Below are positions 46,271 to 54,596 of a DNA stretch of 64,000 bases, piece by piece (the first letter of the stretch is position 1; every line of letters begins with the position of its first letter). The DNA lies in assembly GCF_030546695.1 (NCBI RefSeq), contig NZ_JAUOTP010000001.1, positions 1 through 64,000 on the forward strand, in the 5' to 3' direction. This stretch comes from Sphingomonas natans (GTDB taxonomy: Bacteria; Pseudomonadota; Alphaproteobacteria; Sphingomonadales; Sphingomonadaceae). The notes beneath the pieces were generated by a model. The model ran no database searches and was not told the DNA's origin. It saw only the letters and a program-made list of their open reading frames with translations. Position numbers and translations under genes: made by a program.

Positions 46271-46340
46271 GCTTCTTCTCTGCGTCTCTGCGTGAATCAG
46301 ATTTTTCACGCAGAGACGCGGAGACGCAGAGGAGAGAAGC
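46271..46340. repeat. Inverted repeat GCTTCT...TCTCTGCG
   Basis: Arms at 46271-46296 and 46305-46340 are inverted with small gaps. The left arm contains CTCTGCGTCTCTGCGTGAA and the right TTCACGCAGAGACGC followed by a second GAGACGCAGAG. The tandem CTCTGCGT units suggest growth by duplication. It lies 38 bases after the adenosine kinase stop. Confidence 0.75.
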
Positions 46341-46365
46341 AGGATCGTAGATCGGCGGAGCATCA

Positions 46366-46409
46366 AAGAAAAAGGCCCCCTCCCGATCCGGGAGAGGGCC
46401 TTTTCTTTA
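46366..46409. terminator. Bidirectional rho-independent terminator
   Basis: AAAGAAAAAGGCC on the left and GGCCTTTTCTTT on the right flank a GC stem (GGCCCCCTCCC with GGGAGAGGGCC, one mismatch). This gives a stem and T-run in both directions. It sits between the convergent adenosine kinase and permease genes and should end both transcripts. Confidence 0.88.
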
Positions 46410-46431
46410 TTCCGATCGGCTCAGCGCCTCA

Positions 46432-47985
46432 TCACGCATCCTTATAGCCCGGCGTGTGGGCTCCCGGAAAAGGGGGCACGCCCTGCGGCGGCGCATCCTC
46501 GTCGGTCTCGGGGCTGTCGATGATGCCGCGGCCGAGGTTCGAATTGCCCTTGCTGTAGAGGAAATAGACGACCAGCCCGACCGCCGCCCAGCCGACGAAC
46601 AGCAGGATCGTCTCCTTGGAGAGGCTGAAGAACAGATAGATGCAGCCGAGGATCGAGATCGGCGCGGTGATCATCACGAGCGGCGTGCGGAACGGGCGCT
46701 TGCGGCTCGGATCGGTCCGGCGGAGCACCATTACCGCGATCGAGACCGCCGCGAAGGCGAAGAGCGTGCCCGAGTTGGACACGTCGGCGAGCAGGCCGAC
46801 CGGGAAGAAGGCGGCGAACAGGGCCACGAAGATGCCCGTCAGGATCGTAATGACGTGCGGCGTATGGAACTTGGGGTGGATCTTCGAGAAGAAGGCCGGG
46901 AGCAGGCCGTCGCGGCTCATCACGAAGAAGATGCGCGTCTGGCCGAACATCATCATCAGGATGACCGACGGCAGAGCGATGATCGCGGCGGCGCCGACGA
47001 GCCAGCCGATGAACGGATGGCCGACCGAGCGCAGCGTCCAGGCCAGTGCCTCCTTCGAGCAGACCACCGCGCCGTCCTGGATCGAACGGCAGGCCGCCGA
47101 CAGAGCCGGCGTGCCGGGCGAAAGCACTTCGCCGGCCGCGCCGTGGACCGGTTGCGCACCGACCGTGCCGATCACGCCGGCCGCGACCAGCATGTAGAAG
47201 ACGGTGCAGATGGCGAGGCTGCCGATCAGGCCGATCGGCATGTTGCGCTGCGGGTTCTTGGTCTCCTCGGCCGCGGTCGAGACCGCGTCGAAGCCGACAT
47301 AAGCGAAGAAGATCGAGGCCGCCGCACCGGAGATGCCGGCGAAGCCCAAAGGCGCGAAGGGGGTGAAATTGCCGCTCTTGATGACCGGCAGCGTGACGAT
47401 CACGAACAGGGTCAAGGCGATGATCTTGATCGCGACGAGGCCGGCATTGACCGTCGCGCTCTCCTTGGTGCCCCACACGAGCAGCAGGGTGACGATCGCG
47501 GCGATCAGCATCGCCGGCAGGTTGATGATCCCGCCGTCGAAGGGGCCTCGCACCAGATCCAGCGGCACGATGATATGCAGATTGCTCTGGACGAAGCCGA
47601 TCATATAGCCCGACCAGCCGACCGACACCGCACCCGCGGCGATCGCATATTCGAGGATCAGCGCCCAGCCGACCATCCACGCGACGAGCTCGCCCATCAC
47701 GGCATAGCTATAGGTGTAGGCGGAGCCCGAGACGGGGACCATCGCCGCCATTTCGGCGTAGCAGAGCGCGGCGACCGCGCAGACGAAGCCGGCGATCACG
47801 AACGAGATCATCATGCCGGGGCCGGCCTTCTGCGCGGCCTCGGCGGTGAGCACGAAGATGCCGGTGCCGATCACGGCGCCGACGCCGAGCATGGTCAGTT
47901 GGAAAGCACCCAGGGATCGCGTCAGGGACTTTTTCTGAGCCGTCGCCAATATGGCATCCAGCGATTTGACGCGTCCGAAAATCAT
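46432..47985 (-). CDS. APC-family amino acid permease
   Basis: Amino acid/polyamine transporter of 517 residues with about twelve helices, in the cationic amino acid transporter-like group (YhdG type). It shows LGVGAVIGTGIFVLT in helix 1, FAYVGFDAVSTAAEETKNPQRNMP in the helix 6-7 region, and a loop with three cysteines between helices (AACRSIQDGAVVCS). The ATG at 47985 has AAGGGAA upstream. Substrate not determinable. Confidence 0.93.
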   Translation of the reverse strand: MIFGRVKSLDAILATAQKKSLTRSLGAFQLTMLGVGAVIGTGIFVLTAEAAQKAGPGMMISFVIAGFVCAVAALCYAEMAAMVPVSGSAYTYSYAVMGELVAWMVGWALILEYAIAAGAVSVGWSGYMIGFVQSNLHIIVPLDLVRGPFDGGIINLPAMLIAAIVTLLLVWGTKESATVNAGLVAIKIIALTLFVIVTLPVIKSGNFTPFAPLGFAGISGAAASIFFAYVGFDAVSTAAEETKNPQRNMPIGLIGSLAICTVFYMLVAAGVIGTVGAQPVHGAAGEVLSPGTPALSAACRSIQDGAVVCSKEALAWTLRSVGHPFIGWLVGAAAIIALPSVILMMMFGQTRIFFVMSRDGLLPAFFSKIHPKFHTPHVITILTGIFVALFAAFFPVGLLADVSNSGTLFAFAAVSIAVMVLRRTDPSRKRPFRTPLVMITAPISILGCIYLFFSLSKETILLFVGWAAVGLVVYFLYSKGNSNLGRGIIDSPETDEDAPPQGVPPFPGAHTPGYKDA

Positions 47986-48140
47986 GCAGTGTTCCCCTTG
48001 CGCCCGCAGCTTGAGGCAGGCCGATCGGATGAGACTAGCTACAAAAGCGATCGGCGCAACCGTTAAGCGATATTCCGCAGATCCGCGCACGTCGCCATGC
48101 TTTCCGGCAGGAACCGTCGAAAGCGCGTCGGATTCCCCTA

Positions 48141-48524
48141 TCAGCGCTCGCGCGGCAGCATCGCGAGGAACTGGCGCCCGCCGAAGATGTGGACATGGAG
48201 GTGCGGCACCTCCTGGTGGCCATGCTCACCCATATTGGCGAGAAGCCGGTAGCCGTCCCCGGCCAGCCCCGCCTCGCGCGCAACCTGGCCGACCGCGCGG
48301 ACGAAGCCGCCAATCTCCGCATCGGACGCCTTGGCCGAGAAGTCGTCCCACGAGACGTAGCGCCCCTTGGGGATTACGAGCAGATGGACGGGCGCCTGCG
48401 GCGCGATGTCGTGGAAGGCGAGCGCGTACGCGTCCTCATAAACCTTTTTGGCCGGGATCTCGCCGCGCAGGATGCGCGCGAAGATGTTGGCATCGTCATA
48501 GGGCAGGCTGGCGTCGATCGGCAT
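48141..48524 (-). CDS. HIT-family (histidine triad) hydrolase
   Basis: HINT-type nucleotide phosphoramidase of 127 residues. The N-terminal YDDANIFARILRGEIPAKKVYED is typical; the triad motif is HLHVHIFGG. It lies downstream of hisE on the same strand, as is often seen at the end of histidine operons, although the other his genes are not here. Confidence 0.94.
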   Translation of the reverse strand: MPIDASLPYDDANIFARILRGEIPAKKVYEDAYALAFHDIAPQAPVHLLVIPKGRYVSWDDFSAKASDAEIGGFVRAVGQVAREAGLAGDGYRLLANMGEHGHQEVPHLHVHIFGGRQFLAMLPRER

Positions 48525-48543
48525 GGGTCTCTCCGCTAAAATC

Positions 48544-48616
48544 CGTTCGGGCTGAGCCTGTCGAAGCCCCGTCTTTCTTCAAGAAGGGCAGTCCTTCGAC
48601 AAGCTCAGGACAAACG
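48544..48616. repeat. Palindromic repeat (CTGAGC-TGTCGAAG type) between hisE and HIT gene
   Basis: Left arm CGTTCGGGCTGAGCCTGTCGAAG (48544-48566) and right arm CTTCGACAAGCTCAGGACAAACGG (to 48616), inverted. A small inner hairpin TTCTTCAAGAAG lies in the loop. The arms differ from the ccmF element by TGTCGAAG in place of GAAGTCGAAG, so this is a related subfamily. Confidence 0.82.
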
Positions 48617-48625
48617 GGAAGGGGA

Positions 48626-48943
48626 TCAGGTCGTCCGCCCGGCCTTCTCGATTATTCCTGACACACCCTCGCGCCGATCCAGCTCCGCGAGCACGTCGCT
48701 CAGCGGCACGCCGGCATCGGCGAGCAGCACCATCAGGTGGAACAGTACGTCCGCCGCCTCGCCGGTCAGCGCCGGCCCATCCTCGGCCAACGCCGCGACG
48801 ATCGTCTCGACCGCTTCCTCGCCGAACTTGCGCGCGATTTTCGGCCGGCCCTTGGCGAACAGGCTCGCGACATAAGACGAACCCGGATCGGCACCGCGAC
48901 GCGAGGCGATCACCGCCTCCAGCCGCTCCAGCGTCTCGCTCAA
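48626..48943 (-). CDS. hisE: Phosphoribosyl-ATP diphosphatase
   Basis: Second step of histidine synthesis (PRATP to PRAMP). It has 105 residues. The MazG-like helical core [30 protein letters not shown] and [13 protein letters not shown] carry the metal-binding acidic residues. Its ATG overlaps the purQ stop (ATGA), so it is coupled to purine rather than histidine genes here. Confidence 0.96.
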   Translation of the reverse strand: MSETLERLEAVIASRRGADPGSSYVASLFAKGRPKIARKFGEEAVETIVAALAEDGPALTGEAADVLFHLMVLLADAGVPLSDVLAELDRREGVSGIIEKAGRTT

Positions 48944-49605
48944 GCGACCGCCTCGAGCAGGCCCTCGAACAGGCGACGTCCGTCGACATTCCCGTGCGCG
49001 CGCTCCATCGCGCGCTCCGGATGCGGCATCAGCCCCAGCACGTTGCCGCTCGCATTGACGATCCCGGCAATATCGCGCGCGGAGCCGTTGACCTGCTCGG
49101 CATAGCGGAAGGCGACGCGGCCCTCACCCTCGAGCCGATCGAGCGTGTCCTCGTCGGCGACATAATTGCCGTCATGATGTGCGACCGGAATGCCGATCGT
49201 CTCGCCCGCGGCATAGCGGCTGGTGAACAGCGACTGGCTGTTACCCACCTCCAGCGCCACCGTCCGGCAGACGAAGTCGAGCCCGGCATTGCGCATCAGC
49301 GCGCCCGGCAGCAGTCCCGCCTCGGTCAGCACCTGGAAGCCGTTGCACACGCCCAGCACCGGCACGCCGCGCTCGGCCGCCTTCGCCACCGCCTGCATGA
49401 CCGGCGATCGCGCCGCCATCGCGCCCGAGCGCAGATAATCTCCATAGGAGAAGCCGCCGGGGATCGCGACGAGATCGACGCCGTCGGGCAATTCGGTCTC
49501 GCGATGCCAGACCATGACCGGATCGGTGCCGGTGACGTCTCGGATGGCGACGGCGAGGTCGCGGTCGCAATTGGAGGCCGGGAAGACGAGTACCGCGGTT
49601 TTCAT
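48940..49605 (-). CDS. purQ: Phosphoribosylformylglycinamidine synthase subunit PurQ
   Basis: Glutaminase subunit that supplies ammonia for step four of purine synthesis, 221 residues. The class I amidotransferase nucleophile is the cysteine in [11 protein letters not shown], and the His-Glu pair is in [19 protein letters not shown] near the N-terminus is the PurQ hallmark. The ATG at 49605 is 5 bases from the purS stop. Confidence 0.97.
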   Translation of the reverse strand: MKTAVLVFPASNCDRDLAVAIRDVTGTDPVMVWHRETELPDGVDLVAIPGGFSYGDYLRSGAMAARSPVMQAVAKAAERGVPVLGVCNGFQVLTEAGLLPGALMRNAGLDFVCRTVALEVGNSQSLFTSRYAAGETIGIPVAHHDGNYVADEDTLDRLEGEGRVAFRYAEQVNGSARDIAGIVNASGNVLGLMPHPERAMERAHGNVDGRRLFEGLLEAVA

Positions 49606-49610
49606 GACGC

Positions 49611-49841
49611 TTACCCCCGTTCGATGCGATAATTCTCGATGACCGTATTGGCGAGCAACTTGCGGCACATCTGGTCGAGATCGTCGTCGCTGACATTGTC
49701 CGCATGATCGATCTCGATCAGCTTGCCCTGCCGCACGCCCTCGACTCCGGCGAAGCCGAGCCCGTCGAGCGCATGCTGAATGGCCTTGCCCTGCGGATCG
49801 AGCACGCCGCTCTTGAGGGTTACGTAGATGCGCGTCTTCAT
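49611..49841 (-). CDS. purS: Phosphoribosylformylglycinamidine synthase subunit PurS
   Basis: Small subunit bridging PurQ and PurL, 76 residues: [39 protein letters not shown] and a C-terminal helix. It is immediately upstream of purQ. The purC and purL genes often nearby are not present; the gene upstream here is an aminotransferase on the same strand. Confidence 0.96.
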   Translation of the reverse strand: MKTRIYVTLKSGVLDPQGKAIQHALDGLGFAGVEGVRQGKLIEIDHADNVSDDDLDQMCRKLLANTVIENYRIERG

Positions 49842-49962
49842 GGGGCTCGCCTCTGTCCATAAGCGGGGGCCGCTCGTTCGCGGGGCGCTATGGCGCGGAG
49901 CGCGCGGATGGGCAAGCGGGGGAAGGGCGGTTCGCGGCCTGCCGGCCTCCATCGCATCGATC

Positions 49963-51057
49963 TCAGGCTCGGCGCAGTTCGTCCTCGATGATTGCCAGCG
50001 CAGGAGCGATCCCGTCGGTCTGGGAGCCGAAGCCGATGCGCATGTGATCGGGCATGCCGAAACAGTCTCCGGGCGCGAGGAGCACGCCCCGCTCGGCCAT
50101 CCGCTCGCAGAAGGGGCGGCTGTCGCGGCCGTCGCGGAACCAGGGAAAGGCGATGAGCCCGCCCTGGGGCGGCACCCAATTGAGGATGTCGCGCATTCGC
50201 GTCATGAACGACCGCAGCTCCTCCAGATTGGCGGACGCGACCCGGGTCGTGCGCTCCAGGATCGCGCGGCGGCTTCGCATCGCCTGCAACCCCAGCGCTT
50301 CCAGAACGGGAGAGCCGCTCCACGCGATATAGCTGCGGGCACGGATCATGCTCTCCCGCCGCTTCGCATCGGCATCGATAACCCAGCCGAGGCGGAGCCC
50401 GGGCATCGAGAGCGCCTTCGACATGTCGCCGGTGACGATCACATTCTCGATACCGGCGGCCGAGGGGCGGGGATCCCCGAAATAGATCGGATGGAACACC
50501 TCATCGACCACAAGCGGCACGCCTTTGCCGGCGAGCGCCCGCGCCAGCGACCGGCACTCCGTCGGCTCGATCACCGCCCCGCTCGGATTGTGCGGGCAGT
50601 TGGTCATCGCCGCGACGGTCCGGCCGTCGGCCAGGGCCGCGACCTGCGCGAGATCGATGCCGAAGCCCCGCTCGCGCGCCAGCGGATAGGAACGGGGATC
50701 GAGATGGACGAACCGCGCCGTGCCGGCGAAGGCGGCATAACCGGGCATCGGCAGCAATACATTGCCGCCGGGCCGCGAGAGGACCGACAGCAACAGCAGG
50801 AGCGCTTCCGCCGCGCCCGTCGTCAGCACCACCCAGTCCGGATCGACATCGTGATGGGCCGCGATCTCGGCCCTCAGCGCGGCCGCGCCGGCCGTGGGCG
50901 CGTAGCTCAGCGGATGCTCCGCAAGATCGGGCTCGCCGCCGCACAAGCGCAGTAGCTCGCGCATCGTCCAGCGCGGACCGGCGCTTCCCGCCAGATTGAA
51001 CGAAAGATCGCGCGGGCGTTCGAGCCACTCGTTCAGCAGGAATGGCGGCAATTCCAT
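49963..51057 (-). CDS. PLP-dependent class I/II aminotransferase
   Basis: Fold-type I aminotransferase of 364 residues. Cofactor-binding motifs are TTGAAEALLLLLS, MTNCPHNPSGAV and VVDEVFHPIYF, with the Schiff-base lysine in TGDMSKALSMPGLRLGW and the carboxylate-binding arginine in MRIGFGS. The ATG at 51057 lies 10 bases after AAAGGAG; the GTG two codons upstream is too close. The substrate is unknown; it does not look like the HisC type. Confidence 0.9.
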   Translation of the reverse strand: MELPPFLLNEWLERPRDLSFNLAGSAGPRWTMRELLRLCGGEPDLAEHPLSYAPTAGAAALRAEIAAHHDVDPDWVVLTTGAAEALLLLLSVLSRPGGNVLLPMPGYAAFAGTARFVHLDPRSYPLARERGFGIDLAQVAALADGRTVAAMTNCPHNPSGAVIEPTECRSLARALAGKGVPLVVDEVFHPIYFGDPRPSAAGIENVIVTGDMSKALSMPGLRLGWVIDADAKRRESMIRARSYIAWSGSPVLEALGLQAMRSRRAILERTTRVASANLEELRSFMTRMRDILNWVPPQGGLIAFPWFRDGRDSRPFCERMAERGVLLAPGDCFGMPDHMRIGFGSQTDGIAPALAIIEDELRRA

Positions 51058-51242
51058 CCGCACGGTCTCCTTTCAAGAGCATCATCCTGAGATGATCGTC
51101 GTCAGCCGAGGCTCTCCCGGAATCGTGGCACCAATGGGACGTTTTCGCGGCGTCCGTCGCCGGGCCTTCCGCCGCATGCGAGAAGCTGCGAGGGTCGGGC
51201 ATCTCGGCACGCCGCCCGCATCCTGCCCTTCCGGAGATCGTC

Positions 51243-53042
51243 TTGCGCCTCTTGCCCGTCCTGCTCTCGACTGCCCTACTGTCCACGATTCTTTTGGCCT
51301 CTACTCCCGTCGCCGCCGCACCGGGAGCCGAGGACGCGAAGCTAAAGGCGCTATTCACCGCCAGCGACGAGGCCGGTCTGCGTCGCAACCCGATGTCCGC
51401 GCTCTATCGCGGCGATCTGCGCTATGCGGGCAGCATCGGCGATCCTTTCACCGACGCGCACGAAGCCGCCGAATGCGCGGCCAGCGAAAGCGACCTGAAG
51501 GCGCTCCGCGCAATCGATCGCGCCGCATTGAGCGCGGTCGATCGCATCGCCTATGACGTGTTCGACACCGACACCGCGATCGATCTGCGCCAGTGCCGCG
51601 ATCCGGACCTACGCACCTCGTTCGAGGTCCGCCCGATCAACCATTTCTACGGCTTCCACCTGAGCTATGCGGAGCTCGCCTCGGGGCAGGGGGCGGCGCC
51701 GTTCCGCAGCTTGATCGATTACGAGAACAACCTGAAGCGCAACCGCGAGTTCGCCGGCGCGATCGATCGGATCATCGGCCGCTTCCGCCAGGGCATGCAG
51801 CTCGGCATCGTCGAATCGAAGCTGACGACGCGCAACATGATCGAGCAGCTGGATCTCCAGATCGGCAAGGGCGTCGAGGGATCGATCTATGCCGAGCCGG
51901 TCGACGGGATGCCGGCCACGATCCCCGCATCCGATCGCGCGCGGATCAGGGCCGAGCAGCTCGCGCTGATCCGCAGCCAGATGCTCCCCGCGCTCGTCCG
52001 CCTGCGCGATTTCCTGCGCGATATTTATCTGCCCGCCGCGCGCGAGGGCGTCGGCCTGTCGGCGATGAAAGGCGGCGACAAGGTCTATGCCTATCTGATC
52101 CAGCGCAGCACGACGCTGCCGCTGACCGCCGCCGAGGTCCATCAGATCGGGCTGGACGAGGTCGCGCGGATCCGCGGCGAGATGGCGATCGCGGCCAAGG
52201 CGGCGGGCTTCAAGGGGACGCTCGCCGAGCTGTTCGCCTACATGCGCACGGACAAGAGCTTCCAGCCCAAGAGCGTCGAGCAATTGCGTCTGGGCTTCCA
52301 GGCGATCCGCGCCCGCGTCGAGGCGCGCATCGGCGAGCAATTCTCGACGCTGCCCAAGGCCCCGCTCGACATCCGCGCGACCCCCGCCTTCAAGGAGAAG
52401 AGCGCGGCCGGCGGCGAATATATGCGCGGCACCGCCGATGGCACGCGCCCCGGCATCTTCTTCTACAACGGTTACGATCTGCCCTCGCGCTATCTGTGGG
52501 AGGACGAGACCCTGTTCCTCCACGAGGGCGAGCCCGGGCATCATTTCCAGATCAGCCTCGCGCAGGAGAATGCCGATCTCCCAAATTTCATGCGCTATGG
52601 CGGCAACACCGCCTTCGTCGAGGGCTGGGCACTCTACGCCGAGAGCCTCTGGAAGGAGCTCGGCATGGAGACCGACCCCTGGCAGCGACTGGGCGGGCTG
52701 AACGACGAGATGCTGCGCGCGATGCGCCTCGTCGTCGATTCCGGCATCCATGCGGACGGCTGGGATCGCGCGCGATCGATCCAGTATATGCTCGACAATT
52801 CGCCCGAGGCGGTGACTGACGCGACCGCCGAGGTCGAGCGCTACATCGCGATCCCGGGGCAGGCGCTTGCCTACAAGATGGGCCAGCTCACCATCTCGCG
52901 TCTCAAGGCCAAGGCGATGACCGAGCTCGGCGCGAAGTTCGATCCGCGCGAATTCCACGCCCAGGTGCTGATGTCGGGCGCACTGCCGCTGCCCGTGCTG
53001 GAGAAGAAGATCGACGACTGGATCGTCGCGAAGAAGGGGTGA
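51243..53042 (+). CDS. DUF885 family zinc metallopeptidase-like protein, exported
   Basis: 599 residues with a signal peptide (LLSTALLSTILLASTPVAAAPG). The DUF885 metallopeptidase-like motif HEGEPGHHFQISLAQE is at about residues 425-440, with a downstream glutamate in FVEGWALYAESL completing a gluzincin-type zinc site. The TTG start at 51243 follows CCGGAGA by a few bases; no nearby ATG is better placed. Such proteins are likely periplasmic peptidases. It stands alone and is followed by a repeat. Confidence 0.88.
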   Translation: MRLLPVLLSTALLSTILLASTPVAAAPGAEDAKLKALFTASDEAGLRRNPMSALYRGDLRYAGSIGDPFTDAHEAAECAASESDLKALRAIDRAALSAVDRIAYDVFDTDTAIDLRQCRDPDLRTSFEVRPINHFYGFHLSYAELASGQGAAPFRSLIDYENNLKRNREFAGAIDRIIGRFRQGMQLGIVESKLTTRNMIEQLDLQIGKGVEGSIYAEPVDGMPATIPASDRARIRAEQLALIRSQMLPALVRLRDFLRDIYLPAAREGVGLSAMKGGDKVYAYLIQRSTTLPLTAAEVHQIGLDEVARIRGEMAIAAKAAGFKGTLAELFAYMRTDKSFQPKSVEQLRLGFQAIRARVEARIGEQFSTLPKAPLDIRATPAFKEKSAAGGEYMRGTADGTRPGIFFYNGYDLPSRYLWEDETLFLHEGEPGHHFQISLAQENADLPNFMRYGGNTAFVEGWALYAESLWKELGMETDPWQRLGGLNDEMLRAMRLVVDSGIHADGWDRARSIQYMLDNSPEAVTDATAEVERYIAIPGQALAYKMGQLTISRLKAKAMTELGAKFDPREFHAQVLMSGALPLPVLEKKIDDWIVAKKG

Positions 53043-53058
53043 GGCGCACGCTACCTCG

Positions 53059-53183
53059 CCCGTTTGGTTCGAGCTTGTCAGCACGCAGAGGGATCGAGCG
53101 AAGTCGAAAGCTCGTGCGAGATGTGCCGGCTTCTCGACTTCGACCGAGCCTACCGACTTCTCGACAAGCTCGAACCTAACGGG
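53059..53183. repeat. Intergenic palindromic repeat with inner palindrome
   Basis: The outer arms are CCCGTTTGGTTCGAGCTTGTC (from 53059) and GACAAGCTCGAACCTAACGGG (to 53183). Inside is a second inverted pair related to the ccmF element (GAGCGAAGTCGAAAGCTCG and CTCGACTTCGACCGAG). It follows the DUF885 gene. Confidence 0.8.
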
Positions 53184-53224
53184 ATGGAGGATCGAGCTAC
53201 GCAGCCGCCGGGAGAGCGGCGCCG

Positions 53225-53647
53225 TCAGCCCTCGACGATCACCGTCGCCGGATGATGCCGGTCGAGATGCTTGCGGATGATCTTGAGGTTGCGGCTGTTC
53301 GATCGGAAGAACAGATCGGGCACCGCGCCGACCCAGGGGATCGCGCCGAGCAGAAAATCGAAGCCGACATTTCCTGCCATGCGCGCCATCTGCCATTTCG
53401 ACATGCCGAGGTTGCGCGCCTCCCAGACCATCCAGCCACCCAACGCCGCCGCAATCGCGCTGCCGGCGACGGGGATGAGATCGAGCACGACGTCGAGCCC
53501 GACCTGACGGTTGAGCCCGGGGATGACGAACATCCGCTCGAGCAAAGCTTCCATCGTCTCGACCCGCTTGCGGACCGAGGCGGGATCGCGGCCAAGGCCG
53601 GGCAGGCTGTCCGCCAGCGCATGATAGGGACGCGTCGTTCCGGGCAC
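53225..53647 (-). CDS. DUF4112 family protein
   Basis: 140 residues: an N-terminal helix (SVRKRVETMEALLERMFVIPGL), then IGLDVVLDLIPVAGSAIAAALGGWMVWEARNLG (I read VGLDVV) and FDFLLGAIPWVGAVPDLFFRSNSRNLKII, the repeated hydrophobic DLIP/AIPWVG segments typical of DUF4112. It is probably membrane-associated; function unknown. The GTG at 53647 has GGAG seven bases before it. The ATG five bases upstream is in another frame. Confidence 0.85.
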   Translation of the reverse strand: MPGTTRPYHALADSLPGLGRDPASVRKRVETMEALLERMFVIPGLNRQVGLDVVLDLIPVAGSAIAAALGGWMVWEARNLGMSKWQMARMAGNVGFDFLLGAIPWVGAVPDLFFRSNSRNLKIIRKHLDRHHPATVIVEG

Positions 53648-53751
53648 GGCATTTCTCCTGTCCGGCAAGAGCGCGCGGCGCCCGCGCAGGTTCCCTCCGC
53701 GCCGCGCGGCATGGCTTGCCAAAGCCGCTCGCGCGGTGGAAGTCGGCGCCG

Positions 53752-54012
53752 ATGTCCTTCTTCTCCACGATCCTCTGCCGGCTCGGCTTCCACATGCGAT
53801 CACGCCGCAAGGCCAAGCAGACCGAGGCCGGCTGGAAGAGCGTCTGCCGTTCCTGCGGCGAGCCGATGATCAAGCTGAAGGGCGGCGACTGGCGCGTGAT
53901 GCTGAAGGCGCCGGGCCCCAGCCGCGCCGAGCGGCTCAAGCAGCGCGAGGCCGAAGCGCGCCGCCGCCGGATGCCGCCGCCGCGCCGGCGCAGGCCGGGC
54001 GACCGCGCCTAG
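53752..54012 (+). CDS. Small CxxC protein of unknown function
   Basis: 86 residues: MSFFSTILCRLGFHMRSRRKAK, then GWKSVCRSCGEPMIKLKGGDWRVM with a CxxC pair that could bind metal with the earlier Cys/His (LCRLGFH), and a very basic C-terminus (RRRRMPPPRRRRPGD). It may be a small zinc-ribbon, nucleic-acid-binding protein. It diverges from the DUF4112 gene. Not assigned to a family. Confidence 0.65.
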   Translation: MSFFSTILCRLGFHMRSRRKAKQTEAGWKSVCRSCGEPMIKLKGGDWRVMLKAPGPSRAERLKQREAEARRRRMPPPRRRRPGDRA

Positions 54013-54039
54013 CGCGCGCCGGAGCGTCGCGCTCGGGGA

Positions 54040-54125
54040 TGGTGCGGACGGCGGGACTTGAACCCGCACTCCTTACAGGAAACCGATTTTAAGTCGGCAG
54101 CGTCTACCGATTCCGCCACGTCCAC
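54040..54125 (-). tRNA. tRNA-Leu (TAA)
   Basis: On the minus strand the acceptor is GTGGACG/CGTCCGC (one T-G pair). The anticodon stem is GCCGA/TCGGT with loop CTTAAAA (anticodon TAA), and the class II long variable arm (TTCCTGTAAGGA) is typical of leucine. The T stem is GCGGG/CCCGC with TTCAAGT, and CCA is encoded. TTA codons are rare in such a GC-rich genome. Confidence 0.97.
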
Positions 54126-54159
54126 CACGTCTCGCTTGAGACGGGAAAGCGCAGGCCCG

Positions 54160-54447
54160 TCAATCGTCCTTGATGTTCAGCCGCGCGCGCATTTCCTTGC
54201 CGGGCTTGAAATAGGGGACACGCTTGGCGTCGACGTCGACGGGTTCGCCGGTACGCGGATTGCGGCCCGTGCGGGCGTCGCGCGCGCGGGTCGTGAAGGT
54301 GCCGAAACCGCGCAGTTCGACCCGGCCACCCGAAGCGAGGCGCGCGGTGATCGCGTCGAAGATGCAGGTCACGATTCGCTCGACCTCGCTCCCGGCGAGA
54401 TCGGGATGGTCACGAGTAAGAGCGGCCACAAGCTCGGATCGGATCAC
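54160..54447 (-). CDS. ihfB: Integration host factor subunit beta
   Basis: DNA-bending protein, partner of IHF-alpha, 95 residues. It starts MIRSELVAALTRDHPDL and has VELRGFGTFTTRARDARTGRNPRTGEPV, whose proline intercalates into DNA. It differs from HU (4943-5215) in the N-terminal helix and acidic tail. It lies downstream of rpsA on the same strand, the widespread rpsA-ihfB order. Confidence 0.96.
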   Translation of the reverse strand: MIRSELVAALTRDHPDLAGSEVERIVTCIFDAITARLASGGRVELRGFGTFTTRARDARTGRNPRTGEPVDVDAKRVPYFKPGKEMRARLNIKDD

Positions 54448-54558
54448 GCGAGCGTCCCCCTTCTCGTTCGCGAATCAGGGACCGACCGACCCCCCACGGA
54501 TCGATCCAGTACCGTAACGGACTATGCCCGGTCCGTTGACACAGATCAACATGCTGAC

Positions 54559-54587
54559 GCGGAGAGCGGCGGTAAACCGCTCTCCGC
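54559..54587 (-). terminator. Hairpin after rpsA
   Basis: A perfect 11-base stem (GCGGAGAGCGG/CCGCTCTCCGC) with a 7-base loop lies 9 bases after the rpsA stop on the minus strand. No T-run follows, so it may only partly separate rpsA from ihfB. Confidence 0.5.
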
Positions 54588-54596
54588 GCCGGTTGA

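Noticed and set aside
46456-48066. 536-codon open frame antisense to the amino acid permease
   Set aside because: Extremely rich in Asp, Arg, Glu and His with no fold signature, and it mirrors the permease codons.
50996-51556. Open frame on the plus strand spanning the gap before the DUF885 gene
   Set aside because: It overlaps the 5' ends of both flanking genes, is Arg/Ser-rich and has no ribosome site; I see no gene in 51058-51242.
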